Source: Gnetum montanum
Lineage: Eukaryota; Streptophyta; Gnetopsida; Gnetales; Gnetaceae
NCBI GenBank assembly: GCA_015680685.1
Contig: MNCI01016372.1
Coordinates: forward strand, 7,514 to 35,542
Direction of reading: 5' to 3'
Length of the DNA: 28,029 nucleotides
A program made the position numbers and the translations under genes. The notes beneath the pieces are model-generated. The model worked only from the letters and a program-made list of their open reading frames with translations. It searched no databases and was not told the DNA's origin. Below are positions 18,885-28,029 of this stretch, piece after piece. Positions within the stretch are counted from its first letter, which is position 1. Each line of letters opens with the position of its first letter.

Positions 18885-19245
18885 GCGTATACGCTGCATA
18901 ATGCCGACGTATACGCTGGGCGTATATGCAAGACGGGCTGGGCGTGAACTTGGGTGGAGACGCCACCGACGCTGGGTGTGCACGCCGACAATGGCTGGGC
19001 GTCTACCCCAAGTGTATACGCTGACGGCTACTGACTTGCTTCAATTCTTGCTCTTCGGTGTTGTCTCCATTCTGTCATTGAGACTTCGTCGTCGGGCATT
19101 TACATCTATGGTGCCGAGCGTGAAGACGAGGCATGTACATTGGGCACGCAAGTTGGATGTCTACTGGGCATATACACTGTTGATGTTGGGCGTATACGCT
19201 AGTACTGTCGTGCGTATATGCTGTCAATGCTGGGTGTATACGTTG
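18885..19245. repeat. GCGTATACGC word array in the right LTR
   Basis: The copies include gggcgtatacgctg, acgtatacgctgg, gggcgtatatgc and ggcgtatacgctag. The block is upstream of the TATA box on the element strand, in the U3 part, where enhancer or repressor sites of an LTR promoter lie. Confidence 0.8.
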
Positions 19246-19386
19246 GTACTGCACTTAGTGAAAAGTGGGCTTTTTGATTCCAGAAGTTGCAATGTGTGAC
19301 GCCAGATGTAGCCATGGCCGTTTGTGGGTCCCAGGGATCTGCTTCTTGCTAGGGAAGCACTAAGCTCAAAATTTTATGGTTTTTCA

Positions 19387-19391
19387 TGTTT
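19387..19391. repeat. Target site duplication, right copy (tgttt)
   Basis: It is identical to 2203-2207 and directly follows the CA end of the right LTR. Confidence 0.8.
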
Positions 19392-19850
19392 AGCAGACCA
19401 CAACTGCTGCACATACTTGCACTCAAAGTCCCTATACATGATGCATGGAACGTGCTTCTTCTCGATCTTCCCAAAATGATTTTCCTTTGAAATTTCAAGG
19501 GAAAGATCTCGAAGTCCTAGTCTTGCATCCACTGTGCTTAGCCAAGCTCTTCCCATTATGATTAGGAAGTTCCCCTTGCAATTCTCAACATGGATGACAA
19601 GGAAATTAGCAGGATAAGACCACCCACAAATGGTGGTCATAATGTCCTCTACCAATCCCAAGGGAACAATAATGGATTGGTCTACCATCTTGAGCCAAAT
19701 GTTGCTCTTCTTTAATGGGGGCAGGTTCCAATTCTTGTACATGTCATGTGAAATAAAATTGACTCTTGACCCCAAATCTAAAAGGGCTTTACATGGCTCA
19801 TTTCCTACCACCTGAAGATAGATGAGGGGGCTTCTTGGATCAGTCAATTT
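19387..19850 (-). pseudogene. Aspartic protease of the older gypsy element (interrupted)
   Basis: The open minus-strand frame shows PLIYLQVVGNEPCKALLDLGSRVNFIS, with active site DLG in place of DTG as in several plant gypsy lineages, then MVDQSIIVPLGLVEDI, YPANFLVIHVENCKGNFLIIMGRAWLSTVDARLG (flap and the hydrophobic-GR motif). The frame reaches the insertion edge as QLWSAK and carries on in phase at 2202. The last few residues seen in the uninterrupted frame (HEKP) belong to the inserted LTR. Confidence 0.85.
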
Positions 19851-19859
19851 TTAGGGAAG

Positions 19860-20480
19860 ATAGCCTACCATGATCTATTCAATCATTGCGTGTGTGAGCA
19901 TGACCGTTTGTACATTGGAGGACGATTGGTTTGAAGGTTGCTTGAAGGGTGGAATAGTGGAGGATGTTTGAGGTTCAGAGGCACTAGCCATAGGTGTGTG
20001 TGAGGGTGTGCTTAAGTTATTGGGCTGGAAGAAGGGATGTTTCCATGGCTTGGCTTCTAGTCCACTCGGTTGAGGAGCCAGTTGTAGGTTGACAACCCTC
20101 GTAGCGTTGCATTGCTATGGCTATGATGGGATTTTCCCCTGCATAGGTGGAGTAGGTGGTAATTGAGTGGGGTGTTGTTGAGTAGGGATGATAGGAGAAG
20201 ATGATGGAGGATAGTAAAGATGTGGGCTTTCCCCCCTGGGTGATGGAGATTGTGGTCAAAAATATTCTAGAGGATGGTAGTAATTCTGAAAGGTTACGTG
20301 ATTGGAAGAGTCCCGTTAAAAGACTAGTTGTTGAATGTAGTACCCATAGGGATCTAGCTGTCGATAAGGGTACTACGACCTTGGAGGTGGCATCCCCAAT
20401 GCTTGTGGGTGCTTCCACTATTGAAAGTGTTCATAAGGTTGTGGTGGCACTCCACTTGGATAATACCATTACTGCTGGTG
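19860..20480 (-). other. Gag-protease spacer of the older element
   Basis: This is a Pro/Ser/Thr-rich low-complexity stretch on the minus strand, with several stops and frame breaks. No domain was recognised. It joins the gag zinc-finger region to the protease. Confidence 0.45.
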
Positions 20481-21600
20481 GAACTACCTAGGATTTCCTT
20501 GTGGGTAAGGAAACCTTCGGGGTGTTTGCCTCTTTGACAAACGAGGGTTCAATGCATACACCCCAGACTCTTGTAGATGTGACACCACTGGACAACATCC
20601 CTTAGGATGTTCATATTGGCATATGTCACATTCATTATATTCATCTGTATCAGAGTTTGCAACCTGTTCTACAACAACAACTTTGCCCTTTCCCTTATTG
20701 TGGGCACGTTCAGCTTCCTTCTTCATATGCCAATCATGATCATTACCTTGCTCTTGGGACTCCCCTACGATCTTCAAAACAATTTGGAATTTTTCCTCCA
20801 AAGAGTCCCACATCTTGTCAACCTTTGCCAATATTTTAGAGGAAAATTTCTGTAGAGGCAAGGTTTTCTAGTTCAACGTTGTATCTAGTGGTGATTCCTC
20901 CTCATCTTCACAGAATCAAACCTCCCTTTTTCTGATGGAGGGATCCCGATTAAACTCATCTGCACTCTCCTTCTTTCTGAGTTCCCCCTCTTCTTTAGCC
21001 ACTTTCTCAATTAGGCGCTATAGTTGATGGTCCCTTAGTTCTAATAGTTGGCCCTAGGCATACATGCCAAGGGTTTTTTATAGTTTCAAAGCAAATCCCA
21101 TCAATGATATGGCGAAGCTGTGCCCTCTGAGAGTAGCCATGACCAGGGTATTGATGTAATAGTGAATAGTATCTACTCATGGCTGCATCCAAGGGTTCAT
21201 GATTACCTTACTTCCAACCTTGGATTTGATGTCTTAGATTCACCACTTTGGAGTAGGTTTGATACTTGTTGTTGAAGATCTCCAGCATCATACTCCATCT
21301 CCTAATTGATTCCGATTCCAAGGACTAGTACCAACTTTCTGCTTCTTTAATGATTATGCGAGGGAATAGCTTAAGATTTTGCCAATCATTGTTAATGTTC
21401 TGCAGGGTGCAAGCATCATGAAATGCTTGCAGGTGAGTTTGCGAATCACAATTGTATCCCCCTTCAAATTTGGGGATATTGTTCATGTCAATGCATTTGA
21501 TCCGACTATCCTTCAAGTGCCTGTTGGGTATTTGAACTACCTCGACGATATGAAGGATGCTTTGAGTAGCCAACAATGGCTCATCTAAGTTATAATCCTG
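20480..21600 (-). pseudogene. Gag capsid and nucleocapsid region of the older gypsy element
   Basis: The capsid (about 21576-21010) shows MNNIPKFEGGYNCDS, HLQAFHDACTLQNI, WQNLKLFPR, EAESWY and, after a stop, further helices to NHEPLDAAMSRYYSLLHQYPGHG. A nucleocapsid-like finger CDICQYEHPKGC at about 20620 departs from the usual CX2CX4HX4C (spacing CX2CX3HX3C). A stop follows ESWY and others follow. The capsid is a close relative of the plus-strand copy at 23940-24240, with AFHDACTLQNI and WQNLKLFPR identical. Confidence 0.75.
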
Positions 21601-22400
21601 TTGAGGAGCATGATGTCTATGGAGATTTTGGCTACCCCTCCTTTCATGATGGTGTGCCTCGCATGATTGGTCACATGCTTCCTCACGTTGTTCCCTTTGA
21701 TCCTTACACCCACCATCACCTCCCTTATTTCTACCCTAGTTATGATCAGAGTCTAAGCTAGGTGAAGGTATAGGAGAGTGAGAGGGTGGAGAGGAAGGAG
21801 AGGAATCTCCACCGCCCCAATGTTGATCTCCCCCTCTTCTTTGGTGAAGGCCTCGATCCTCCTGCCCATCTTTGCCTATGTTGTGACCTCTCCTACATGA
21901 CCCTCCATCCTCTTGGGGGTCTCGATCACTTGCTTTCTTGTCCTGGATGATGGACTGAATGACTTGATGCCCTAGAGGAAGTTCGGCTGAATGGGAATCA
22001 TGAAAGATAGGCTCCCCATCGTCCTGCACCCCTTGTAAGAATAAGGGGTTACTAAACTATTTCCCCTTCATGTGTTCATACCGTTCTGCTTGCTGGTGAT
22101 CTTATACCCATCGAACCTCAGTGGGACAATAGTCCCGGTATTCATGGTCCTCCATGGCATACTCCACACAATGGTCTTGGATGCGTAGTATGGCAAGATT
22201 GTGAAACAGCATTCCAAAAGTCGATCGGTCAAGCGGTAGTATGATGTTGCCTTCCATGTCCCACCATCACGAATATTCATCCTAATGTAGGATGAAGGTA
22301 AGGTCAAGGACATATTCATTTGGATGCGTGTAGACCACCCGACATTCTTATGACACCGGTGGGTTGGATTCATCTCGCCTATGAGAAGAAGACTTGTTGG
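21600..22400 (-). pseudogene. Gag N-terminal region of the older gypsy element, decayed
   Basis: The minus strand carries short open pieces: a charged Asp/Gly/Arg-rich part at 22029-21736 (RRGGDQHWGGGDSSPSSPPSHSP) and one at 22373-22068 without a recognised motif. They fit the poorly conserved basic and Ser-rich start of plant gypsy gags. The frames are broken, and the start codon cannot be fixed. Confidence 0.45.
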
Positions 22401-22540
22401 ATATTAGATGATCCACTAATTGGTGTACCTTACGTTTTACTTAGTCTACCTTGCGTGTGTAAATTTTACTATCCTAGGTCCATTCCAACAATGTGAATGA
22501 TAATTTTGGTAAGGTTAAATGGTGTATGTAAGACTAATAG

Positions 22541-22558
22541 TCCCCGAATACGATGCCA
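22541..22558 (-). promoter_or_regulatory. Primer binding site of the older gypsy element (decayed)
   Basis: The minus strand reads TGGCATCGTATTCGGGGA. The common plant gypsy site usually assigned to tRNA-Asp is TGGCGCCGTTGCCGGGGA; the differences include the changes expected from CpG loss. It lies one base inside the LTR end (CA at 22561-22560 on the minus strand). Confidence 0.7.
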
Positions 22559-22559
22559 A

Positions 22560-23472
22560 TGATGAGCAGCTAGGTACCCCTACGTCCAAACCATGCAAAT
22601 CACAGGTGTTCACATGTGACTTGGTCAAATTCTATAGACTGTAAGCACTTTTCATACAGCAATTCTTAACCAAAAAAACCTCTTGTTAGAATGGTTGTTG
22701 TCTTCCTAACCTCACTCATGATGTTCTAATTGTGATATTTAAGTGAGATTGAGGCAACTAATTTTTATGGCTTTCTCACTTTATCTTCTAGCATCTAATT
22801 CTTGGAATGGAAAGTAAGGAATGAAATATTATGTAATCTGTAATTAGCCTAATCTATATCTTAACTTTTCCTAACATAAGTATTTGATCCCATCTTCCGT
22901 GCACATCCTGAGCATCCCCTAACCACTACTGGGCTACCAGACGTTAAGTGTTGCTAGGTTGCCAAGTGTCGGGTTTACGTTCGAGATGGTCGTACTTATG
23001 GCTTCTACGAACTATAAAGAGAAATAGCGATTAGAATAATAACAATGGAAACTTAATGAACTATTAAATCATAGAAATATTAAACTATTAAATGCATTAA
23101 ATGACTAAGTCCAATTTTTGTAAGGAACGTTTGAAAAGCTCATCTTTATTGCTGTTCACGCCAATGGGCTTAGGTACATCAGCGCTTGAATAAAGAGTCG
23201 AACATCTTTCTTACACCTACTGGAGGCACTTGAAAAATATTCTAACTCTTGTGGAAAGAAACTGCAAGAGCTTCACAACAACTACCAAAAAGGTACCTAA
23301 GTGTGGCAGGAGCCCACTTATTTATAGGTTGAAATAGGCTTCGCATAAATGGGGCCACGTCGACGCATGGAAGGATGCGTTGATAGGGTCGCATCGATGC
23401 GGCTGCGTATATGGGATCCCTTATACACGACCTAGTTAATGCATCGACCACTTAGCACTTTATCAATTATCA
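22560..23472 (-). repeat. 5' LTR of the older gypsy element
   Basis: The inner end is set by the primer site. A minus-strand TATA box (tataaata) lies at 23319-23326. The outer end is placed at 23472 from a CA preceding the plus-strand gag and is uncertain. The U3 part contains a GATGCGTT...GCATCGATGCGG cluster at 23355-23410. No partner LTR is in the window, so the length (about 0.9 kb) is a guess. Confidence 0.5.
23319..23326 (-). promoter_or_regulatory. TATA box in the older element's LTR
   Basis: The minus strand reads cctataaataagtggg, followed downstream by a leader-like region rich in ctcttgcag and cacaag words. It is suitably placed for an LTR promoter running left. Confidence 0.5.
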
Positions 23473-23481
23473 TATAAAAAC

Positions 23482-24790
23482 ATGTCTCCTTCAAATAGGG
23501 CCTATTGTCCATCACATGATGAGAACACTGATAGTAGTAATGATAGGATTTATATTAAAAATAATTGGTGTGAACCACTACAAGAAGGAATCTCATATGT
23601 CTATTTTCACCCTTATTATGTTCAAAGACTGTATTCAACTCATGCAAATAACCCTAGGAGAAATGGAACAAGTCCTAAAATAAAAAGGACCTCAAGGCCT
23701 AGGACCTCCACCAAATTTTGAAGAGATAAATAAAGGGACCATAAGGGGAGATATGGGAGTCATGGTGATTCTTCCAATTCACCATCTTCCTCTTCCTCTT
23801 CAACGTCTACTTCTAATGAAGATGAACATAGGTATAGAAATAAAGATTAACATAAGGATATGTCTAATGATGATGACTCCTTGTTGGCAACTAGGAGCAT
23901 GATACAGATCATGGAGGTAGTAAGAATACCCCATAGGCATCAAATGAAAAGTTAGAAGAAAAGGCTTGATATGAATAACATTCATAAATTTGATGGAGGC
24001 TATAATTTTGATCCACAACATCATTTGTAAGCCTTCCATGATGCTTGCACCTTGCAAAATATTAAAATTATGTGGCAAAACCTTAAGCTATTTCCTAGGA
24101 AACTAATAGAAGAAGCTAAAAGTTGGTATAGATCATTGGAACCAAATTCAATCCATGAATGGTCCACAATGCTTGAGCTCTTCAACAAAAAATACCAAAC
24201 CTATGAAAGAGTGTTCAATCTAAGAAAATAAATACAAGGGTGGAAGTAAGGAAATCATGAATCCTTGGATGTAGCCTTGAATAGATAATATTCTCTACTA
24301 CATAGATGTCCAAGTTGTAGTTTTTCTTAAAAAGAGTAGATTCTCCACATCATAGAAGGGCTTCATAACAAAATTAGGGACACCCTTGCGATCTTCACCC
24401 AAGGATGATTATCAAAATTGAGAGCCCATCAAATGCAAAAGCTAGTTAAACAAGTAGTAAAAGAAGAAGGAGAGCTATGTAAAATGTAGAATGTAGAGGA
24501 ATATAACTAGGATCCAACTTTTTATGAAAGGAAGGTCCATATTTATGATCAGGTAAAAAAGGTTGTTCTTGTTGGTTGATTTCACACAAAACTTTGCTAA
24601 TACAAAAGTTTATAGTTGAGATTGAAGAAAGGGTAGATAACATGTGGGAGTTGATGAATGAAAAAGCTATGACAAATTTGAAAACTATAGAGGAAAAGGT
24701 AAAGCAAGTAGGATACAGTAATCAAGACAAGAAAGGAAAAAAGAACAAGGAAACATGTAAGGACACTTATGCTATCAAGATGATTGGGTA
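23482..24790 (+). pseudogene. Gag of the plus-strand gypsy remnant
   Basis: The frame opens at an ATG at 23482 (MSPSNRAYCPSHDENTDSSND...), runs through a Ser-rich spacer and reaches the capsid: MNNIHKFDGGYNFDPQHHL, AFHDACTLQNI, WQNLKLFPR, EEAKSWYRSLEPNSIHEWSTMLELFNKKYQTYERV. Stops lie at about 23719, within HHL*AFHD (about 24028) and several more beyond RVFNLRK. The capsid is in the same frame as 23482. No zinc finger was found in the decayed tail (24240-24790). It is a diverged sister of the minus-strand gag at 21010-21576. The part around 23482 could be inside gag and not its true start. Confidence 0.7.
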
Positions 24791-24799
24791 AAAAATTTT

Positions 24800-26220
24800 G
24801 TAAACTAATGAGACCACATCATCCATCTCTCTAGTTCTATAAATGAGAGATCTTTATGATGAATGAAATATGGTTCTTCTCACATAAAACTAAAATTAAT
24901 TAATGATCATTGTACCTTAAAGAAATAGGAAAAGACCAAGTGAGAAAAGTGTGTGACTTCAAGAGGATTTGTGGATTCTCTTCTTGACTTTCTTCTTGGG
25001 GCCTATGCGTCATCATGAAATGTATCATCACTCCTATCCTTAACCAATAAAAAAGAAGCATGTCTTTGCATGGTGTGGTTCAAAAAACAAAAATGAGAGA
25101 GAAGAGAAGAAAAAAATAAAAAGGAAAATAAAAATTAAAAAAAGAGAGAGGAAAATAATAAAACAATGGGAATTCAAAGCACATCCCTTAGACATGGTAA
25201 TAGGCTACTAGCACTAGTTATGCAGTTGAAAAGACATGTTACCCATGCCTAAAGGTACTCCTCTAACTAAGGTCCTTCCTTCCTTTCTTCTTCTCTTTTC
25301 TTCTCTTTTTGGAGTGATGTTTGTTCTTTGTGGTTATTATGGACTCATGATGATAGACAAGAATGGACACAATAATGTGAGGCCACTTTTTATAATATGG
25401 ACTTACTCTAAAACCTTGATGGATAGGTATGATGGTCATTTTAATCACAACTGACATGAGAACTTATTGCAAACATGGTTAAGTACCTTACATCCCAATC
25501 TTTGCAATCTTTTCTCATCATATTATTTACCTCAATGTTGCATGTAATTATGAGCCTAACAGTTTTGTATAGTACAGTGAAAAATCCTAACCAAGGTACT
25601 TGCGTGTTGTTTAAAATAAAGGCTTGATCTACATTTAACTTTTACTATGTCCATGGACATCTATAGAAGTACTTATGCAATGGAATTTTGGCAAAATGCT
25701 GCTTTGGGAAGGATCCACTTGCATAACTTTTGTTAATCATGGCTTTGAATCATACCTCACATCTTCAAGAACATCATGGACTACTTCTCTAAATTTATGC
25801 ATGATTTTGTGACTACTTCTCATCAATTTTAAATCATCTTAAATGCTTTTATATTGAAATTTCCTCTAAATTCAAAATTCAATGTATCTTGGTCATTTTG
25901 TGAACCAGACCTTTGGTTTTAGTTCAAAAACTTGTGAGCTTTCAAAGTTAAGCTGATTCATCATGGCAACTAAGGATGTAATTTTTGAAACTTTTCTAAC
26001 ATCCTATTTTCAAACATTATGGTAACTAATAGTAATAATAATCAAAGTAACGTAATCAACTTGATGATTTTAGTTACCTCATATCCTTGGGAATAGTACT
26101 TTGTAATCATCTTGCACTTAAATGCTAAAACTTTTTTGAACTTTGAGCTAACTAAGGGACCTAAAAAAGGTTAATTATTAAGGAAAATTTACAAAAACTA
26201 ATGTTAAATCTTTGGTGATT
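24800..26220. other. AT-rich non-coding region with an A-rich tract
   Basis: No gene was recognised in any frame. A purine-rich, mainly A/G tract lies at 25070-25160. The rest is AT-rich with no internal repeats that I could see. In the context it replaces the pol of the plus-strand remnant, so either pol was deleted or the element belongs to a non-autonomous class. Confidence 0.5.
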
Positions 26221-26224
26221 GCAG

Positions 26225-26350
26225 ATGGTGCTAAAAGGAAAGCCTAAGGTTGAAGGTCTTTTACAAGGCAAGAAAAAAAGAGGCCAAGAGAAGGACACAT
26301 CAGGATATGCCCATGGACAAATAGTAGCACATACAAGGATTAAAGCTTAA
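26225..26350 (+). CDS. Small basic open frame after a splice-acceptor-like sequence
   Basis: The sequence ctttggtgattgcag is directly followed by ATGGTGCTAAAAGG and an open frame of 41 residues, MVLKGKPKVEGLLQGKKKRG... to a TAA at 26348-26350, rich in Lys and Arg. In Athila-like elements a third frame after pol is thought to be made by splicing, so this could be the first part of such a frame. It could as well be chance in AT-rich DNA. No family was recognised. Confidence 0.25.
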   Translation: MVLKGKPKVEGLLQGKKKRGQEKDTSGYAHGQIVAHTRIKA

Positions 26351-26689
26351 ATATCATATATTTGCTAGACCCATGGGATAATGAAAAGAAATTTTAGTCC
26401 ATCCTTCAAGAATGTTCTACATAAAAGAGAAGCATCAACATAACAATCAAGGTTGGATAGATTGCCACTGCTAGTGAAAATAAGAAGATTCATCTTTAGT
26501 GGATATTTTTGAAGATCTCTGCAATTTTGTAAATTTTGATGTCTATCTAGTCTTTTTGTTATTTTGTAATACATACACTTGAATAAAACTATGTAATGCG
26601 ACACTCAAGTTTTTTAATGCTATACAATCTAAGCTTGGTTACCTTGCAATTTTTGTAATGAAAGTTTGTCCATTTATATATAACTCGAG

Positions 26690-26840
26690 GATGAGTTCTT
26701 AGTCAGTTGTGTGGGTATGATGAGACTTGATATGTTAGGCAACTTCGTTGATGCATTCTCATCGATGAAGCCTTGTTAACGCATCCCTATTGATGCATCT
26801 TAGATGTGTTGATGCATATGTATGGATGAGGACTTGTCAA
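26690..26840. repeat. Possible 3' LTR start with GATGCAT word cluster
   Basis: After actcgaggatgagttctt and gtgtggg comes tatgatgagacttgata and then a cluster of words: gttgatgcattctc, atcgatgaag, aacgcatcc, attgatgcatctt, gttgatgcatatg. The minus-strand LTR of the older element has a similar cluster at 23355-23410 (gcatccttccatgcgtcgac, gcatcgatgcgacc on its own strand). This supports kinship of the two families and an LTR here. Confidence 0.4.
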
Positions 26841-28029
26841 TTACCAAATCTCCAATTCATTGTTATGAAATTAGAAGGAAATATAATAAAAATAATTATA
26901 AAAATACATATCTTATGTCTTAACCATAGTTAACCATATGTATAGTTAGACATAATTCTAGATTAAGAAGACAACTTGCAACTCCACAATTTACTATTAG
27001 AAATATTGGCTACTTTGATAACTAAGTCTATGGAATTCAATTGGATTGCTGGTGAACACTTATGATTAATACGGATAGATGTAGAGAATAATTGCTACTC
27101 AATTATTTTTTTACTTAGAATGCATATATGTAAACCAAGTCTTACATATTTCAAGTAAAAAATAATCCCAAAACTAATGTATCTATAAGAAGCTATCATG
27201 ATCTTTTGAAGATTTCAATCCTTGCAAATCACAAAACAAGGTGTTATCATCATATTGATTGACTTATTTGGAGCTTATTTTGAGTAGAGGCTTAGTTTTG
27301 AAATAAAGAGAATGTTATAAGATGTGCATTCTTACACAAGAGAAATCTAAGAGAGCAAATAAAAAGGTCATGGGAAAAAGCAAAATTAATACAAGAAAAT
27401 GATTGTTTATCACATGATTTTCTCAATGATTCTTATTATTTAAAAGAGTTAGAATACTAACACACATCATAAAAGGTAATTTGTAAGGTTGATTTCTTTA
27501 AATCATGAGTTGTTCTTATCCATAGGAAAACAAAGGTGATGTTTCTAAGTATATTGTTAAGATAGCATGCCTACTAAAAGTTTAATAAAAAACTTTTACA
27601 TTTTCCAGAAGAAGGAGAGCTTGTTGCTTTAAACAAATGTAAAAACAGTTGGATGAGTCCTAAAAAAAGTTAATAGAAAAGAATAAATAATTTGATCAAT
27701 GTTATAAGCTTTTGGATTGATTTCTTTCATATTTTTATGCATTAACTAATATTTTAAGAATTTTTGAGGTCCAATGTAGATTTTTAGCTAGAAAATGTTT
27801 TAATTTTCTAATTTTTTATCATGTGCATAGCAATAATTGCCTCTATGGATACAAGATGAAAAAAATAGCCTAATAATTCTATTTGAGTGGTTCCAAAAAA
27901 AAAATTAAGACAAATTTTATTAGATTTAGAGAGTATAAGACATAAATATTATTTTTTCCATACTTTATGCATAGCCAATGTTCAAGAAATATTTGGAATC
28001 AAGTGCAAAAATTTCAACTAGAAATGTTT
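26841..28029. other. AT-rich remnant sequence
   Basis: No gene seen. Two similar stretches, about 27737-27801 and 27966-28029 (both with atgcat, a caatgt/caagtg core, and end ctagaaa(a)tgttt), look like diverged copies of one repeat unit about 230 bases apart. The rest has no recognised structure. Confidence 0.4.

Larger units (their letters stand above)
2208..19386 (-). mobile_element. Nested Tat/Ogre-like Ty3/gypsy retrotransposon with an antisense gene (17.2 kb)
   Basis: Two direct repeats of about 1.19 kb (2208-3400 and 18202-19386) bound the element, flanked by a 5-bp duplication. The minus strand carries gag (17550 to about 15346), a repeat-bearing linker, protease (to about 13466) and RT, RNase H, a second archaeal-type RNase H and integrase (7709-4222). 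Dual RNase H domains define the Tat lineage of plant gypsy elements, and the large size and long protease-RT spacer recall Ogre. The spacer contains a spliced gene on the opposite strand (8143-12816). In the first 100 aligned bases the two LTRs differ at about one base in ten, mostly transitions, so the insertion is not young. Stop codons in gag, pol and the antisense gene show that this copy is inactive. Confidence 0.92.
18202..19386 (-). repeat. 5' LTR of the Tat-like element (right copy)
   Basis: On the + strand it begins TGTACCACC at 18202 and ends ...tttttca at 19386, with TG...CA ends. It aligns with 2208-3400. It contains gcgtaaac words at 18395-18480, a minus-strand TATA box at 18785-18792 and a GCGTATACGC block at about 18885-19245. 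Transcription of the element would start inside it and run left. Confidence 0.9.
19387..23472 (-). mobile_element. Older Ty3/gypsy element, 5' part (LTR, gag, protease)
   Basis: This is the other half of the element at 1-2207. From right to left it has the LTR (about 23472-22560), primer site (22558-22541), leader, gag (about 22370-20480) and protease (19847-19387). The right LTR end is a guess (a CA at 23471-23472) because the partner LTR lies outside the window. Gag is clearly related to the plus-strand gag at 23482-24790. Confidence 0.75.
23482..28029 (+). mobile_element. Plus-strand gypsy remnant (gag, no pol), probably interrupted by the older element
   Basis: A gag related to that of the minus-strand element runs rightwards, but no RT, RNase H, integrase or protease follows. 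Instead there is AT-rich non-coding sequence with the features of a gypsy 3' region: an A-rich tract (25070-25160), and actcgaggatgagttctt followed by a G-rich run at about 26680-26720, a sequence commonly seen just before the 3' LTR of plant gypsy elements. The 3' LTR may then start near 26718. The 5' LTR is missing, presumably beyond the other half of the interrupting element. Confidence 0.5.

Noticed and set aside
22068-22373. Envelope-like or other extra gene upstream of the older gag
   Set aside because: It lies between primer site and capsid, where the start of gag belongs; no signal peptide or membrane segment was seen.
23242-23451. Minus-strand 69-codon frame as a gene
   Set aside because: It covers the TATA box and U3 word cluster of the LTR; no similarity to a known family was recognised.

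Overview
This window is plant nuclear DNA made almost entirely of nested Ty3/gypsy LTR retrotransposons. The evidence for a plant is the Tat/Ogre-type pol with two RNase H domains, the second gypsy family with a DLG protease and a decayed tRNA-Asp-type primer site, and the short GT-AG introns. I cannot name the species; a seed plant is the safest reading. No ordinary cellular single-copy gene, tRNA, rRNA or CRISPR array was seen.

Layout: (i) 1-2207 and 19387-23472 are two halves of one older minus-strand gypsy element (gag, protease, RT, RNase H and the start of integrase, with its 5' LTR at about 22560-23472). (ii) It is split by a 17.2 kb minus-strand Tat/Ogre-like element at 2208-19386, with 1.19 kb LTRs at both ends and a 5-bp target duplication (tgttt at 2203-2207 and 19387-19391). 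(iii) From 23482 rightwards is a plus-strand, pol-less remnant of a gypsy element whose gag is a close relative of the gag of (i). Element (i) seems to have jumped into it, which would give three levels of nesting. The last 3 kb is AT-rich remnant sequence.

The Tat-like element reads right to left: LTR, primer site, leader, gag with zinc knuckle, a proline-rich linker with six PYVVRIP-like repeats, protease, a long spacer, then RT, RNase H, second RNase H and integrase, a repeat-rich tail and the other LTR. The gag-protease block and the pol block each keep one reading frame over kilobases, broken mainly by point stop codons; I found one frameshift.

The most interesting part is the 5.7 kb spacer between protease and RT, the position where Ogre-type elements carry an intron. 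It holds a complete gene on the opposite strand (8143-12816): TATA box, 5' leader with seven copies of AGCGTAGAC, and eight exons joined by GT-AG introns. The exons total exactly 1,064 codons in one phase, although six of those codons are now internal stops. Its first third looks like an FCP1/NIF-type HAD phosphatase domain that has lost its catalytic aspartates. The middle resembles transposon-associated plant domains, and the tail is acidic and then coiled-coil-like.

Two families of short repeats tie the element together. A GCGTA(T/G/A)AC word, in places the palindrome AGCGTATACGCT, fills the LTRs, the gag leader, and the 5' leader and first intron of the antisense gene. A second motif, AGTTTA followed by a GTC...GAC or GCC...GGC mini-hairpin, occurs in all three non-coding spacers (after integrase, before RT, after protease). 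Neither is explained by the standard parts of such elements.
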